The notes beneath the pieces were generated by a model. It did not search any database and had not been told where the DNA came from. It worked only from the letters and a program-made list of their open reading frames with translations. This document shows positions 1 to 6,411 of a stretch of 6,494 nucleotides of DNA, piece by piece. The stretch's first letter is position 1, and each line of letters begins with the position of its first letter. This stretch comes from Desulfobacula sp. (GTDB lineage Bacteria; Desulfobacterota; Desulfobacteria; Desulfobacterales; Desulfobacteraceae). The position numbers were made by a program, and so were the translations under genes. The stretch is from assembly GCA_027858355.1 (NCBI GenBank), contig JAQICW010000471.1, forward strand, positions 1-6,494, written 5' to 3'.

Positions 1-1767
1 ATTATATCCCCCACAAAAATATCTGTAAAAAATGCCTATAAAGTCTTTCAGTCAGTGCTTGATATCAATGGGTTTTCAACGGTTGAGTCGGGTAAGATTA
101 TAAAAATTGTTCCCACACCTAGAGCAAAAACTGATAATATTGATACAAAAATTGCAACAGAGCCTGGCAAGCCAGGAACCCTTGACGATAAAATTGTAAC
201 TAGGATAATTCCCCTTAAATATGCAAGATCTGATGAATTGAAGAATTTATTTAGACCCCTGGTCCCCAGGGGAAGTGTGGTTCTGTCATACCGAGATACC
301 AATATGCTGATCGTAACTGCAACACTTTCAAGCATTGACAGACTTTTGCGAATTCTAAACGCAATTGATGTGCCGAGCATTGGGAAAAAAATTTCAGTGA
401 TTCCCATCAAATTTGCAGATGCAAAAAAAATGGTTCGAAGCCTTTCTTCGATCTTTACGGCCCGGGTGAAAGTGGCTAAAAGAAAACAGAATACAGATCA
501 GATCGTGAAATTTGTAGCTGATGAAAGGACCAATGCCATTATCCTTTTGGCAAGCAAGGTAGAAACCGACAGGGTTACGCAATTAATAGATCTTCTGGAT
601 CAGGAAGTCCCCAAAGGCGAACAAAAAATCCGAGTCTATTACCTTGAGCATGCAAATGCTGAAAATCTTGTTAAGGTATTAGTGGAAATCCCCACCACTG
701 ACAAAAAACAGGGAGCACCAGGTCAGAAAAAAGCACCGATTTTATCCAGTAAAGTAAAAATAATGGCTGATAGTGCAACCAATAGTCTTATAATCATGGC
801 CGATAAGGAGGATTATCCCGTATTGGAGGAAGTTATTGCAAAACTGGATATTCCCAGGGCAATGGTTTATATTGAATGCCTGATCATGGAGGTAAATGTA
901 GCCCGGGGCCTGAACATAGGAACTGAATGGAAAACTTTCCAGGGTTATGATAATGATACACAAATGGGTTTTCTAGGATTCGGTGGCACCGGCGACAGCG
1001 GGTATACAAATCTTCCAGGAACTTCCTCTGGAGCGCTTCCCAAGGGGTTCTCTCTTGGGGTTCTGGGTGATTCTTTTACTATCGGTGGCGTGTCATTCCC
1101 TAATATCCAGGCAGTTGTCCAGGCATACCAGAGCGATAAGGATGTTAATATCATTTCTACGCCCCAACTTTTAACGACGGAAAATGAGGAAGCCACAATT
1201 ACAGTTGGTAAGAATGTCCCATATCAGACAAGATCAGCTGCTGAATCTTCCACTGAAACATATAGTTCCTATGAATACAAAGATGTGGGGGTTACTCTTA
1301 AAATCACCCCCCAGATCAGTAAAGACAGATTGGTAAGACTGAATGTCTTTCAGGAACTGACTGTGCTTGATTCTGCAAATCAGTCAAGTCCTGACAGACC
1401 CACCACGTTTAAACGTAAGATTGAAACAACGATAATTGTGGAGGATTCCAATAGTGTCGTGATCGGTGGCCTTATTGATGAAAATTTAACAAGAACAGAA
1501 TCCCAAGCCCCATGCCTTGGGGATATTCCAGGACTGGGCTGGGCATTTAAATCATTATCCGAAGGAAAAGAAAAGACTAATCTTTATGTTTTTATAACAC
1601 CAAGGGTTGTTAAAAATCCTTTTGAGGCAGGAAAAATTTTAAATGAAAAACACAAGGAATTAAAAAAATTCATAAAAAAAGGTGAGGTAACCTTATACGA
1701 CAAGTTGAATAAATTTCAGAATAATGACAATGAACAAAAAAACAAAGAATCAGTAAATCACCAATGA
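1..1767 (+). CDS. gspD: Type II secretion system secretin GspD, 5'-truncated by the window edge
   Basis: This is the outer-membrane secretin, the multimeric exit pore of type II secretion. The frame is open from base 1, so the true start, signal peptide and most of the N0 domain lie outside the window. The GTG at 55 is internal, because in-frame sequence before it (ending AYKVFQSVL) fits the N0 fold. Counting residues from base 1, the 588 visible residues hold the end of N0 (1-38) and three ring-building repeats: N1 (about 66-125), N2 (about 131-204) and N3 (about 210-285). The secretin barrel domain runs from about 289 to 540. Typical barrel motifs are VGKNVPY, GVTLKITPQI and VVIGGLIDE (486-494). 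The late secretin signature is APCLGDIPGLGWAF (503-516). A lysine-rich tail of about 45 residues follows and may bind a pilotin. The gene ends in an ATGA overlap with gspE. Other secretin families (PilQ, type III) are less likely given the three N repeats and the gspE neighbour. Confidence 0.95.
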   Translation: MISPTKISVKNAYKVFQSVLDINGFSTVESGKIIKIVPTPRAKTDNIDTKIATEPGKPGTLDDKIVTRIIPLKYARSDELKNLFRPLVPRGSVVLSYRDTNMLIVTATLSSIDRLLRILNAIDVPSIGKKISVIPIKFADAKKMVRSLSSIFTARVKVAKRKQNTDQIVKFVADERTNAIILLASKVETDRVTQLIDLLDQEVPKGEQKIRVYYLEHANAENLVKVLVEIPTTDKKQGAPGQKKAPILSSKVKIMADSATNSLIIMADKEDYPVLEEVIAKLDIPRAMVYIECLIMEVNVARGLNIGTEWKTFQGYDNDTQMGFLGFGGTGDSGYTNLPGTSSGALPKGFSLGVLGDSFTIGGVSFPNIQAVVQAYQSDKDVNIISTPQLLTTENEEATITVGKNVPYQTRSAAESSTETYSSYEYKDVGVTLKITPQISKDRLVRLNVFQELTVLDSANQSSPDRPTTFKRKIETTIIVEDSNSVVIGGLIDENLTRTESQAPCLGDIPGLGWAFKSLSEGKEKTNLYVFITPRVVKNPFEAGKILNEKHKELKKFIKKGEVTLYDKLNKFQNNDNEQKNKESVNHQ

Positions 1768-3455
1768 TTGATGAGTTTTTAAATATAATCGCTTCAAAGA
1801 CATCACTTTCCAGGGAAAACTGCGAGAAACTTAGAACCGCATATGTCAATGAACCGTCCAGACTTGTTGACTCTTTCATTGAAACAAAACTTGTTTTGGA
1901 AAATGAAGTTCTTGAAGTCTTAAGTCTTTTGTACTCAATTTCCTTTACACCAGTGCTTGCCATGGAAAATGTAAGGGATGACTGGACAGGAACAATTTCA
2001 AGGCAATTTTTAAAAAAGTTCTGTATTGCTCCTCTGGTAAGGAAAGATGGTGATTCAATCATCGCCATTAATGATCCTGCTGATCTTGGTTTGGTTGATG
2101 ATATTGCAGCAATCCTTAACCTTCAAGTTTATTCCCTTGTGCTGGCCCCCAGAAATCAGATCCTGTCAGCTGTAAATGCACTCTATGACCGAGCAGGGAA
2201 AAGTGCCCAGCAGCTTGTTGAGGACATGGAAGATAATGGATTCACTTTGATTGACGATTTCGAACAAACCGCAGACCTGTTGGACGACACAAGCGATGCC
2301 CCGGTCATAAGGCTTGTGAACCATATGATCTCCCAGGCTGTGAAAGCCATGGCCAGCGATATTCACATTGAACCTTTTCAGGATGTGTTAAAGGTCAGAT
2401 ACAGAATAGACGGCATCCTCTATGAAATGCTCAATCCACCCAAGGGGATACAGGCCTCTTTGATATCAAGAATTAAAGTTATGGCAAAGATGAATATTGC
2501 CGAAAAAAGAGTTCCCCAGGATGGAAGGGCCCAGGTAAGAATAGGAGACCAGGAAATAGATATCCGTATTTCCACTGTTCCCACATCCCATGGCGAACGT
2601 CTGGTCATGAGGCTGTTGAATAAGTCTGGATATTTTCTCAAGTTTTCAGAGTTCGGGCTTTCCCATGAAAATTTCAAACTGATCAATAAAATTATCCGGC
2701 AGAATAATGGCATTGTCCTTGTAACAGGTCCCACAGGAAGTGGAAAAACAACTACTCTTTATTCAGCACTTTCAAAAATTAATTCTCCAGATAAAAATAT
2801 TATCACTATAGAAGATCCTGTGGAGTATAACCTTAAAGGAATCGGTCAAATCCAGGTGAATGCAAAAACCGGGGTAACCTTTGCAAAAGGGTTGCGGTCC
2901 ATTGTCAGACAGGACCCGGATATTGTACTGATCGGAGAAATAAGAGATAAAGAAACAGCAGAAATTGCCATTCAATCCGCCCTGACCGGTCACCTTGTTT
3001 TTTCAACACTGCACACCAATGATTCAGCAGGTGCTATTACAAGGCTTGTGGATCTTGGTGTGGAACCCTACCTTATATCATCCTCTGTGAATGCGGTGAT
3101 TGCCCAGCGACTGGTGCGGTTGCTCTGTAAGGAGTGTAAACAAAAATACAGGCTTGAGCCCTCCCATATCAAGGTTCTGAATGGAGTTGGGGAGGAATAT
3201 ATTGGGGAATATGTATATAAACCCCAGGGCTGTTCAAAGTGTTTTAATACCGGGTATCTTGGGAGGGAAGCTATTTTTGAAGTCATGCCCATGGATGATG
3301 GATTAAAAAGCCTTGTTCTGGAAACATCTGATTCAAACCAGATTAAAGATGCTGCTTTACAATCCGGTATGATAACACTTCGTGAGGATGGCATGTCAAA
3401 GGTGCTCAAGGGAATTACATCCATTGGAGAGGTCCTTCGTGTTACCCAGGAATGA
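1764..3455 (+). CDS. gspE: Type II secretion system ATPase GspE
   Basis: This is the cytoplasmic hexameric ATPase that drives pseudopilus assembly at the inner membrane. At 563 residues it is of normal family length. An N-terminal GspE/MshE-type domain (about 1-150) would dock to the membrane platform. The N2 domain follows, with the arginine-containing motifs YRIDGIL and EKRVPQDGR. The ATPase core has Walker A GPTGSGKT (322-329), the Asp box ITIEDPVEY (347-355), Walker B DPDIVLIGEIRD (384-395) and the His box TGHLVFSTLHTND (408-420). All expected catalytic residues are present. The GspE/PilB zinc-binding tetracysteine is intact, with C455/C458 and C490/C493. The start is the ATG in the ATGA overlap with gspD. 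No strong Shine-Dalgarno sequence precedes it, so translation is probably coupled to gspD. PilB or MshE are alternatives by domain content, but the adjoining type II secretin favours GspE. Confidence 0.96.
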   Translation: MIDEFLNIIASKTSLSRENCEKLRTAYVNEPSRLVDSFIETKLVLENEVLEVLSLLYSISFTPVLAMENVRDDWTGTISRQFLKKFCIAPLVRKDGDSIIAINDPADLGLVDDIAAILNLQVYSLVLAPRNQILSAVNALYDRAGKSAQQLVEDMEDNGFTLIDDFEQTADLLDDTSDAPVIRLVNHMISQAVKAMASDIHIEPFQDVLKVRYRIDGILYEMLNPPKGIQASLISRIKVMAKMNIAEKRVPQDGRAQVRIGDQEIDIRISTVPTSHGERLVMRLLNKSGYFLKFSEFGLSHENFKLINKIIRQNNGIVLVTGPTGSGKTTTLYSALSKINSPDKNIITIEDPVEYNLKGIGQIQVNAKTGVTFAKGLRSIVRQDPDIVLIGEIRDKETAEIAIQSALTGHLVFSTLHTNDSAGAITRLVDLGVEPYLISSSVNAVIAQRLVRLLCKECKQKYRLEPSHIKVLNGVGEEYIGEYVYKPQGCSKCFNTGYLGREAIFEVMPMDDGLKSLVLETSDSNQIKDAALQSGMITLREDGMSKVLKGITSIGEVLRVTQE

Positions 3456-3819
3456 TAAAATTATAAATTATAAAATCAATATTAATAAGATTTGTTTACC
3501 AATATTTTTGTTTCTGTTTTCCCTCTGCGCAATACCATCTGCCCAGGCTGAAAATGTATTCATTAAATTTTACCAGGAACACATATCTGTCGTGGACGGC
3601 AATAGATGCCCCATGTATCCTTCCTGCTCAGCCTATGCATCCCAGGCCATTGAGAAGCATGGACCTGTCCTTGGATGGGTGATGGCCTGCGATAGGCTTG
3701 TTCGTTGCGGCAGGGATGAAATATATGAGTCAAAGACAATCATTGTTTCTGGTCGAAAATCAGTCTATGATCCTGTTGTTGCCAATGATTTCTGGTGGTT
3801 TGAAAAAGAAAAAAAATAA
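3439..3819 (+). CDS. yidD: YidD-family protein with a Sec signal peptide
   Basis: This belongs to the YidD (DUF37, 'haemolytic domain') family, whose classical member assists YidC in membrane protein insertion. The 126-residue product keeps the family core: FYQEHIS (44-50), the GNRCPMYPSCSAYA block (54-67), AIEKHG (70-75) and RLVRC (86-90). The three usual cysteines are C57, C63 and C90. Two things differ from classical YidD. There is a Sec-type signal peptide (hydrophobic 18-32, likely cleavage after PSAQA at 37), and the usual CHPxxxGG ending is replaced by a different tail of about 35 residues ending FWWFEKEKK. I chose the GTG at 3439 because GGAGAGG (3426-3432) sits 6 nt upstream and the signal peptide is then properly N-terminal. 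An in-frame GTG at 3382 has no such site. The gene overlaps gspE by 17 nt and the next gene by 1 nt. Family membership is clear. The role here is unknown, and the protein is likely a paralogue acting outside the cytoplasm rather than the housekeeping YidD. Confidence 0.85.
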   Translation: MLPRNDKIINYKININKICLPIFLFLFSLCAIPSAQAENVFIKFYQEHISVVDGNRCPMYPSCSAYASQAIEKHGPVLGWVMACDRLVRCGRDEIYESKTIIVSGRKSVYDPVVANDFWWFEKEKK

Positions 3820-4757
3820 TGAAATTTCCCCATTCAAATACGTTCATCATATTCGTCTTCCTGATAATTCTGCAGCACAATTGTTTTGCCCTGGAAAATC
3901 AGATGGTCATCACTTCTGACATGCAATATGAATATGCTGAAAAGCTCTTTACCGGAAAAGATTATGGTACAGCCATTGTTGAATTCAAAAGATTTGTTCA
4001 TTTTTTTCCTGACAGCCAATTAAATGACCATGCGCAATTTAAGATTGGAGTTTGCTTGTTTAACTTAAAAAAGTTTCATGATGCAGCCAGGATTTTTAAT
4101 GAAATAATTATGGGTAATAAAGAAAATGAGATTACAAAAGAATCATTTTTTTTACAAAGCAAAGCATTCATGGAAATGGGGAATACAGGATATGCTCAAG
4201 TTGTCCTTCAAAATTATCTTAACCTGGCCAATGACAGGGAAACAAAAGACAGAGTTTATTTTCATCTTGCGCAATTACACCTGAAAGAAGCCAGGAATGG
4301 AAAATCTGATTCCATGGCCCTTGCCCGGGACGCTTTATCTAAAATATCTGTGCCAGGTGCAGATGTTTATAATACAGATCAATATATTGATCTTATTAAA
4401 AAGGCAGAGCAGGCACCCAAAAAGAACCCAAAGCTTGCCGGAGCTTTGGCCGTTATTCCTGGGGCAGGGTTTTTCTATGTTGAAAGGTACCGCGATGCCT
4501 TTATTACCTTTTTATTGAATACAGGTCTTATGTATGCTGCCTATACAGCCTTGGATAATGACAACAAGGCCCTGGCCGGTGTGCTAGGAATGGTGGAAAC
4601 AGGCTTTTATACGGGCAATATTTATGGTTCAATTTCCTCTGCCCACAAATATAATCGTGCCCAGACCATTAAAATACTCAACAAAGAATTTTCTATTATT
4701 CCAACGTTTAATACAGGAAAAAATGGGTATGGGTTATCATTTAATTATGGGTTTTAG
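3819..4757 (+). CDS. Exported TPR protein with C-terminal PGAG hydrophobic module, function unknown
   Basis: I do not recognise a named function for this 312-residue protein. It begins with a signal peptide (hydrophobic 9-18, plausible cleavage after NCFA at 24, no lipobox). About three TPR-like helical hairpins follow: near 36-66 (YAEKLFTGKDYGTAIVEFKR), 72-105 (FKIGVCLFNLKKFHDAARIF) and 109-145. TPRs usually bind proteins or peptides, here presumably in the periplasm. After a linker (about 180-202) comes a hydrophobic module: LAGALAVIPGAGFFY (PGAGFFY at 214-220), a segment near 226-245, and another near 251-272 ending GNIYGS. This resembles the short PGxGQxY membrane-hairpin modules of several uncharacterised bacterial proteins. 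The last residues (YGLSFNYGF) read like an amphipathic beta strand with terminal Phe. The start is fixed by the TAATG overlap with the YidD-like gene. Upstream there is only an A/G-rich stretch, so translational coupling is likely. Linkage suggests it works with the YidD-like protein or the secretion system, but this is inference. Confidence 0.85.
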   Translation: MKFPHSNTFIIFVFLIILQHNCFALENQMVITSDMQYEYAEKLFTGKDYGTAIVEFKRFVHFFPDSQLNDHAQFKIGVCLFNLKKFHDAARIFNEIIMGNKENEITKESFFLQSKAFMEMGNTGYAQVVLQNYLNLANDRETKDRVYFHLAQLHLKEARNGKSDSMALARDALSKISVPGADVYNTDQYIDLIKKAEQAPKKNPKLAGALAVIPGAGFFYVERYRDAFITFLLNTGLMYAAYTALDNDNKALAGVLGMVETGFYTGNIYGSISSAHKYNRAQTIKILNKEFSIIPTFNTGKNGYGLSFNYGF

Positions 4758-4760
4758 GCC

Positions 4761-5996
4761 CTATTGAATCAATTGATTTATTTCAAAGATTGGCAGGCAG
4801 ATGGCAAGAATAATACAGCCTACCACAACACCCATAACAAGAATGATCAAGGGTTCGATCAAAGATGTGGCAGCAGTAACAGCAGTTTGAACGTCTTTTT
4901 CAAAAAGATCAGCTGTTTTTTTCAGCATTTTTTCTATTTCGCCGCTGGTTTCCCCAATTTTGATCATCTGGGATGCAAGGTATGGAAAGGCATTGCTCTG
5001 GGAGAGAATTTCACCAAGCTCTCCACCCTGTTCCACCCTGTCACAGGCTTTTGAGATGAGTTTATATATTACCATGTTTCCTGCAATGCTTTTGGTGATA
5101 TTCAGGGCAGTCAGCATGGGGACTCCATTTTCCAGCAAAGATCCCAGAGTCCTTGTAAAGCGCGCTGCAATGAGTTTTTTTATAAGGCTTCCCATAACAG
5201 GCAGGGATAGTATCAGGTTATCAATGAAATAAGCGCCTTTTTCAGACTTTCTTATTAAAAAAAGAATCAGTACAAAAAGAAAAGGTGTTAGAACAATACC
5301 CCACCACCAGGATTTGAAAAAAGAACTGACTAAAATAAGAATACGGGTCGGCCAAGGCAAAGTGTGGTTCATATCTGAAAAAATATTTACAATACCCGGC
5401 ACAACATAGGTCAAAAGGACAAGTAAAACCCCGAATCCAATAAAAGACATCAAAAACGGATAGGCAAGGGAAGCCTGGATTTTGTTTTTTGAATCCTCCC
5501 GGTTTTCGGTAAAATCAGCAAGTCTTTCCAGAACAATTTCCAGGGTTCCTGAGGACTCTCCCGCATTCACCATATTTATAAAAATAGGTGAAAATACATT
5601 TGGGTAAAGAGCAAGGGCTTTGGCAAAACTGCTCCCTTCTTCAATGGCATCCTTGACCCTAGAAAGCACTTTCTGCATGGTTTTTGATCTGGTCTGGGGA
5701 ATAAGTGTAGCAACTGCTTTGACCAGGGGAAAACCTGCAGACAAAAGCGTAGACATCTGCCTTGTAATCATGGAAAGCTCAGATGAACTGACCTTGGAAA
5801 ACAGGCTGAACCCTGTAAGAAAAGGTTTTGATTCTTTCTTGCTGGCAACAGAACTGGATTCAATTTTATTCAACAGGGTCGGAAAAATTTCCTTTTGCCG
5901 TAATTTTAATTTGGCAGCAGAGCTACTCTCGGCATCAATGATCCCGGATATTTTTATCCCTCTGATATTTAAAGCCTTATATTCAAATACTGCCAT
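4761..5996 (-). CDS. gspF: Type II secretion system inner-membrane platform protein GspF
   Basis: GspF is the polytopic inner-membrane protein at the base of the type II machine, contacted by GspE and GspL. The 411-residue product has the usual family length and begins with the typical MAVFEYKAL. It contains two T2SSF domains, near 78-200 and 281-401. Each has the repeated glycine motif, NAGESSGTLEIVLERLADF (144-162) and KIGETSGEIEKMLKKTADLF (346-365), and each has an entry motif (SAGFPLVKA, ENGVPMLTA). Membrane segments lie near 180-206, 219-248 and 378-403. The ATG at 5996 is chosen because AGGGAG (complement of 6005-6010) lies 8 nt upstream and the family N-terminus starts exactly there. 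In-frame TTG and GTG codons further upstream (to 6017) would add seven odd residues and absorb the ribosome binding site. The gene opposes gspDE and stops 3 nt from the TPR gene. Its own promoter precedes it, so it seems to be transcribed alone in this window. Confidence 0.96.
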   Translation of the reverse strand: MAVFEYKALNIRGIKISGIIDAESSSAAKLKLRQKEIFPTLLNKIESSSVASKKESKPFLTGFSLFSKVSSSELSMITRQMSTLLSAGFPLVKAVATLIPQTRSKTMQKVLSRVKDAIEEGSSFAKALALYPNVFSPIFINMVNAGESSGTLEIVLERLADFTENREDSKNKIQASLAYPFLMSFIGFGVLLVLLTYVVPGIVNIFSDMNHTLPWPTRILILVSSFFKSWWWGIVLTPFLFVLILFLIRKSEKGAYFIDNLILSLPVMGSLIKKLIAARFTRTLGSLLENGVPMLTALNITKSIAGNMVIYKLISKACDRVEQGGELGEILSQSNAFPYLASQMIKIGETSGEIEKMLKKTADLFEKDVQTAVTAATSLIEPLIILVMGVVVGCIILAICLPIFEINQLIQ

Positions 5997-6017
5997 GGTG
6001 TGCACTCCCTGGAACAA

Positions 6018-6045
6018 GTTATACCTGATCCTATGCTATTGTCAA
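6018..6045 (-). promoter_or_regulatory. Predicted sigma70-type promoter of gspF
   Basis: Read on the minus strand, a perfect -35 TTGACA (complement of 6040-6045) is followed after 16 nt by -10 TATAAC (complement of 6018-6023, five of six consensus bases). The -10 box ends 21 nt before the gspF ATG, which would leave a short leader just long enough to hold the AGGGAG ribosome binding site. Upstream sequence is AT-rich. The match is strong by eye, but the start site is not proven. Confidence 0.75.
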
Positions 6046-6056
6046 AATAAATGTAA

Positions 6057-6075
6057 AATAAGGGTTCGCCCTATT
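6057..6075. repeat. Small hairpin with TTCG loop
   Basis: The arms AGGG (6061-6064) and CCCT (6069-6072) enclose TTCG. Three more pairs (6057-6059 with 6073-6075) form if A6060 bulges out. It lies 11 nt upstream of the gspF -35 box. There is no U-run on either side, so it does not look like a terminator. It may be an operator-like site or chance. Confidence 0.4.
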
Positions 6076-6093
6076 CATAGCTAATTGTAAAGG

Positions 6094-6126
6094 GAATATA
6101 ATCATAAAATGTTTAAGATTATATTC
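6094..6126. repeat. Perfect 10-bp inverted repeat upstream of gspF
   Basis: GAATATAATC (6094-6103) and GATTATATTC (6117-6126) are exact reverse complements. The 13-nt spacer can add four more pairs (TAAA with TTTA) after one A-A mismatch, leaving a 3-nt ATG loop. Neither strand has a following T-run, so an intrinsic terminator is unlikely. Its place about 50 bp upstream of the gspF -35 box would suit a regulator binding site, but AT-rich sequence can produce such repeats by chance. Confidence 0.55.
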
Positions 6127-6275
6127 ATCCATTGTTCGATACATATTCTTCTGGCATGGGGACGATTTTCTGGAGCCTGATCGGGAAAGATACTTCCATT
6201 ATTGATAGACTTATTAGCAAAAAGTACGCGTTAATCGGATGAACTTTAAATGTCTATTAATTGTCTATACAAAGC

Positions 6276-6312
6276 AACAAGGCTCCTAACGAAAATCGCT
6301 AAGAGCCTTGTT
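6276..6312 (-). terminator. Intrinsic terminator of tRNA-Lys
   Basis: The arms AACAAGGCTC (6276-6285) and GAGCCTTGTT (6303-6312) are perfect reverse complements. In the minus-strand transcript the inner 17 nt also pair almost fully, using two G-U wobbles, to give a 17-bp stem with a 3-nt loop. The transcript continues with a broken U-rich tail (GCUUUGU). The hairpin begins 5 nt after the encoded CCA of the tRNA. The wobbles pair only in the minus-strand RNA, which supports the strand assignment. Confidence 0.85.
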
Positions 6313-6317
6313 ATTAA

Positions 6318-6393
6318 TGGTGGGCCGTCAGGGGATCGAACCCGGGACCTACTGATTAAGAGTCAGTTGCTCTACCAATTGAGCTAACGGCCC
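6318..6393 (-). tRNA. tRNA-Lys (anticodon CTT)
   Basis: A complete 76-nt tRNA is encoded on the minus strand, including the 3' CCA (complement of 6318-6320). It would decode AAG lysine codons. The acceptor stem GGGCCGT/ACGGCCC is perfect, with discriminator A. The D arm is GCTC-AATTGGTA-GAGC. The anticodon arm is ACTGA-CTCTTAA-TCAGT, with anticodon CTT at the complement of 6358-6360. The variable loop is AGGTC and the T loop TTCGATC. The T stem CCGGG/CCCTG has one mismatch, C50 against U64; all other stem pairs are Watson-Crick. The gene has its own promoter and terminator. It is otherwise canonical, so it is probably functional. Confidence 0.96.
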
Positions 6394-6411
6394 ATTAATT
6401 TAACGCCAGGA

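Larger units (their letters stand above)
6046..6275. other. Intergenic region between gspF promoter and tRNA-Lys terminator
   Basis: This 230-nt stretch contains no gene I can support. It holds a small hairpin (6057-6075) and a larger inverted repeat (6094-6126). A 24-codon ATG frame on the minus strand (6199 to 6125) and a 28-codon ATG frame on the plus strand (6156 to 6242) overlap each other. Neither has a ribosome binding site. It could contain regulatory sites for gspF or remnants of a lost gene. Confidence 0.5.

Noticed and set aside
274..291. LVPRGS (residues 87-92, bases 259-276) in the GspD N1 domain, identical to a common engineered thrombin site
   Set aside because: LVP is a usual part of the GspD N1 motif, and the surrounding sequence is ordinary secretin. 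It is coincidence and not a sign of vector sequence.
3382..3438. Upstream in-frame GTG as the start of the YidD-like gene
   Set aside because: It has no ribosome binding site and would overlap gspE by 74 nt. It would also place the signal peptide about 19 residues further in. The GTG at 3439 has GGAGAGG at ideal spacing.
4767..4778. 12-bp palindrome AATCAATTGATT
   Set aside because: It lies inside the last codons of gspF, has no spacer to form a loop and no T-run, and is a likely chance palindrome in AT-rich sequence.
5620..6084. 154-codon plus-strand open frame antisense to gspF
   Set aside because: It lies almost wholly opposite the well-conserved gspF coding sequence, shows no recognisable domain and has no ribosome binding site. 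It is a shadow frame.
6156..6242. 28-codon plus-strand ATG frame (MGTIFWSLIGK...)
   Set aside because: It has no ribosome binding site, overlaps an equally open frame on the other strand, and has no recognisable family.
6276..6393. tRNA-Lys as an attachment site for a mobile element
   Set aside because: No integrase gene and no repeat of the tRNA 3' end is visible in the window. The tRNA keeps its own terminator directly downstream.
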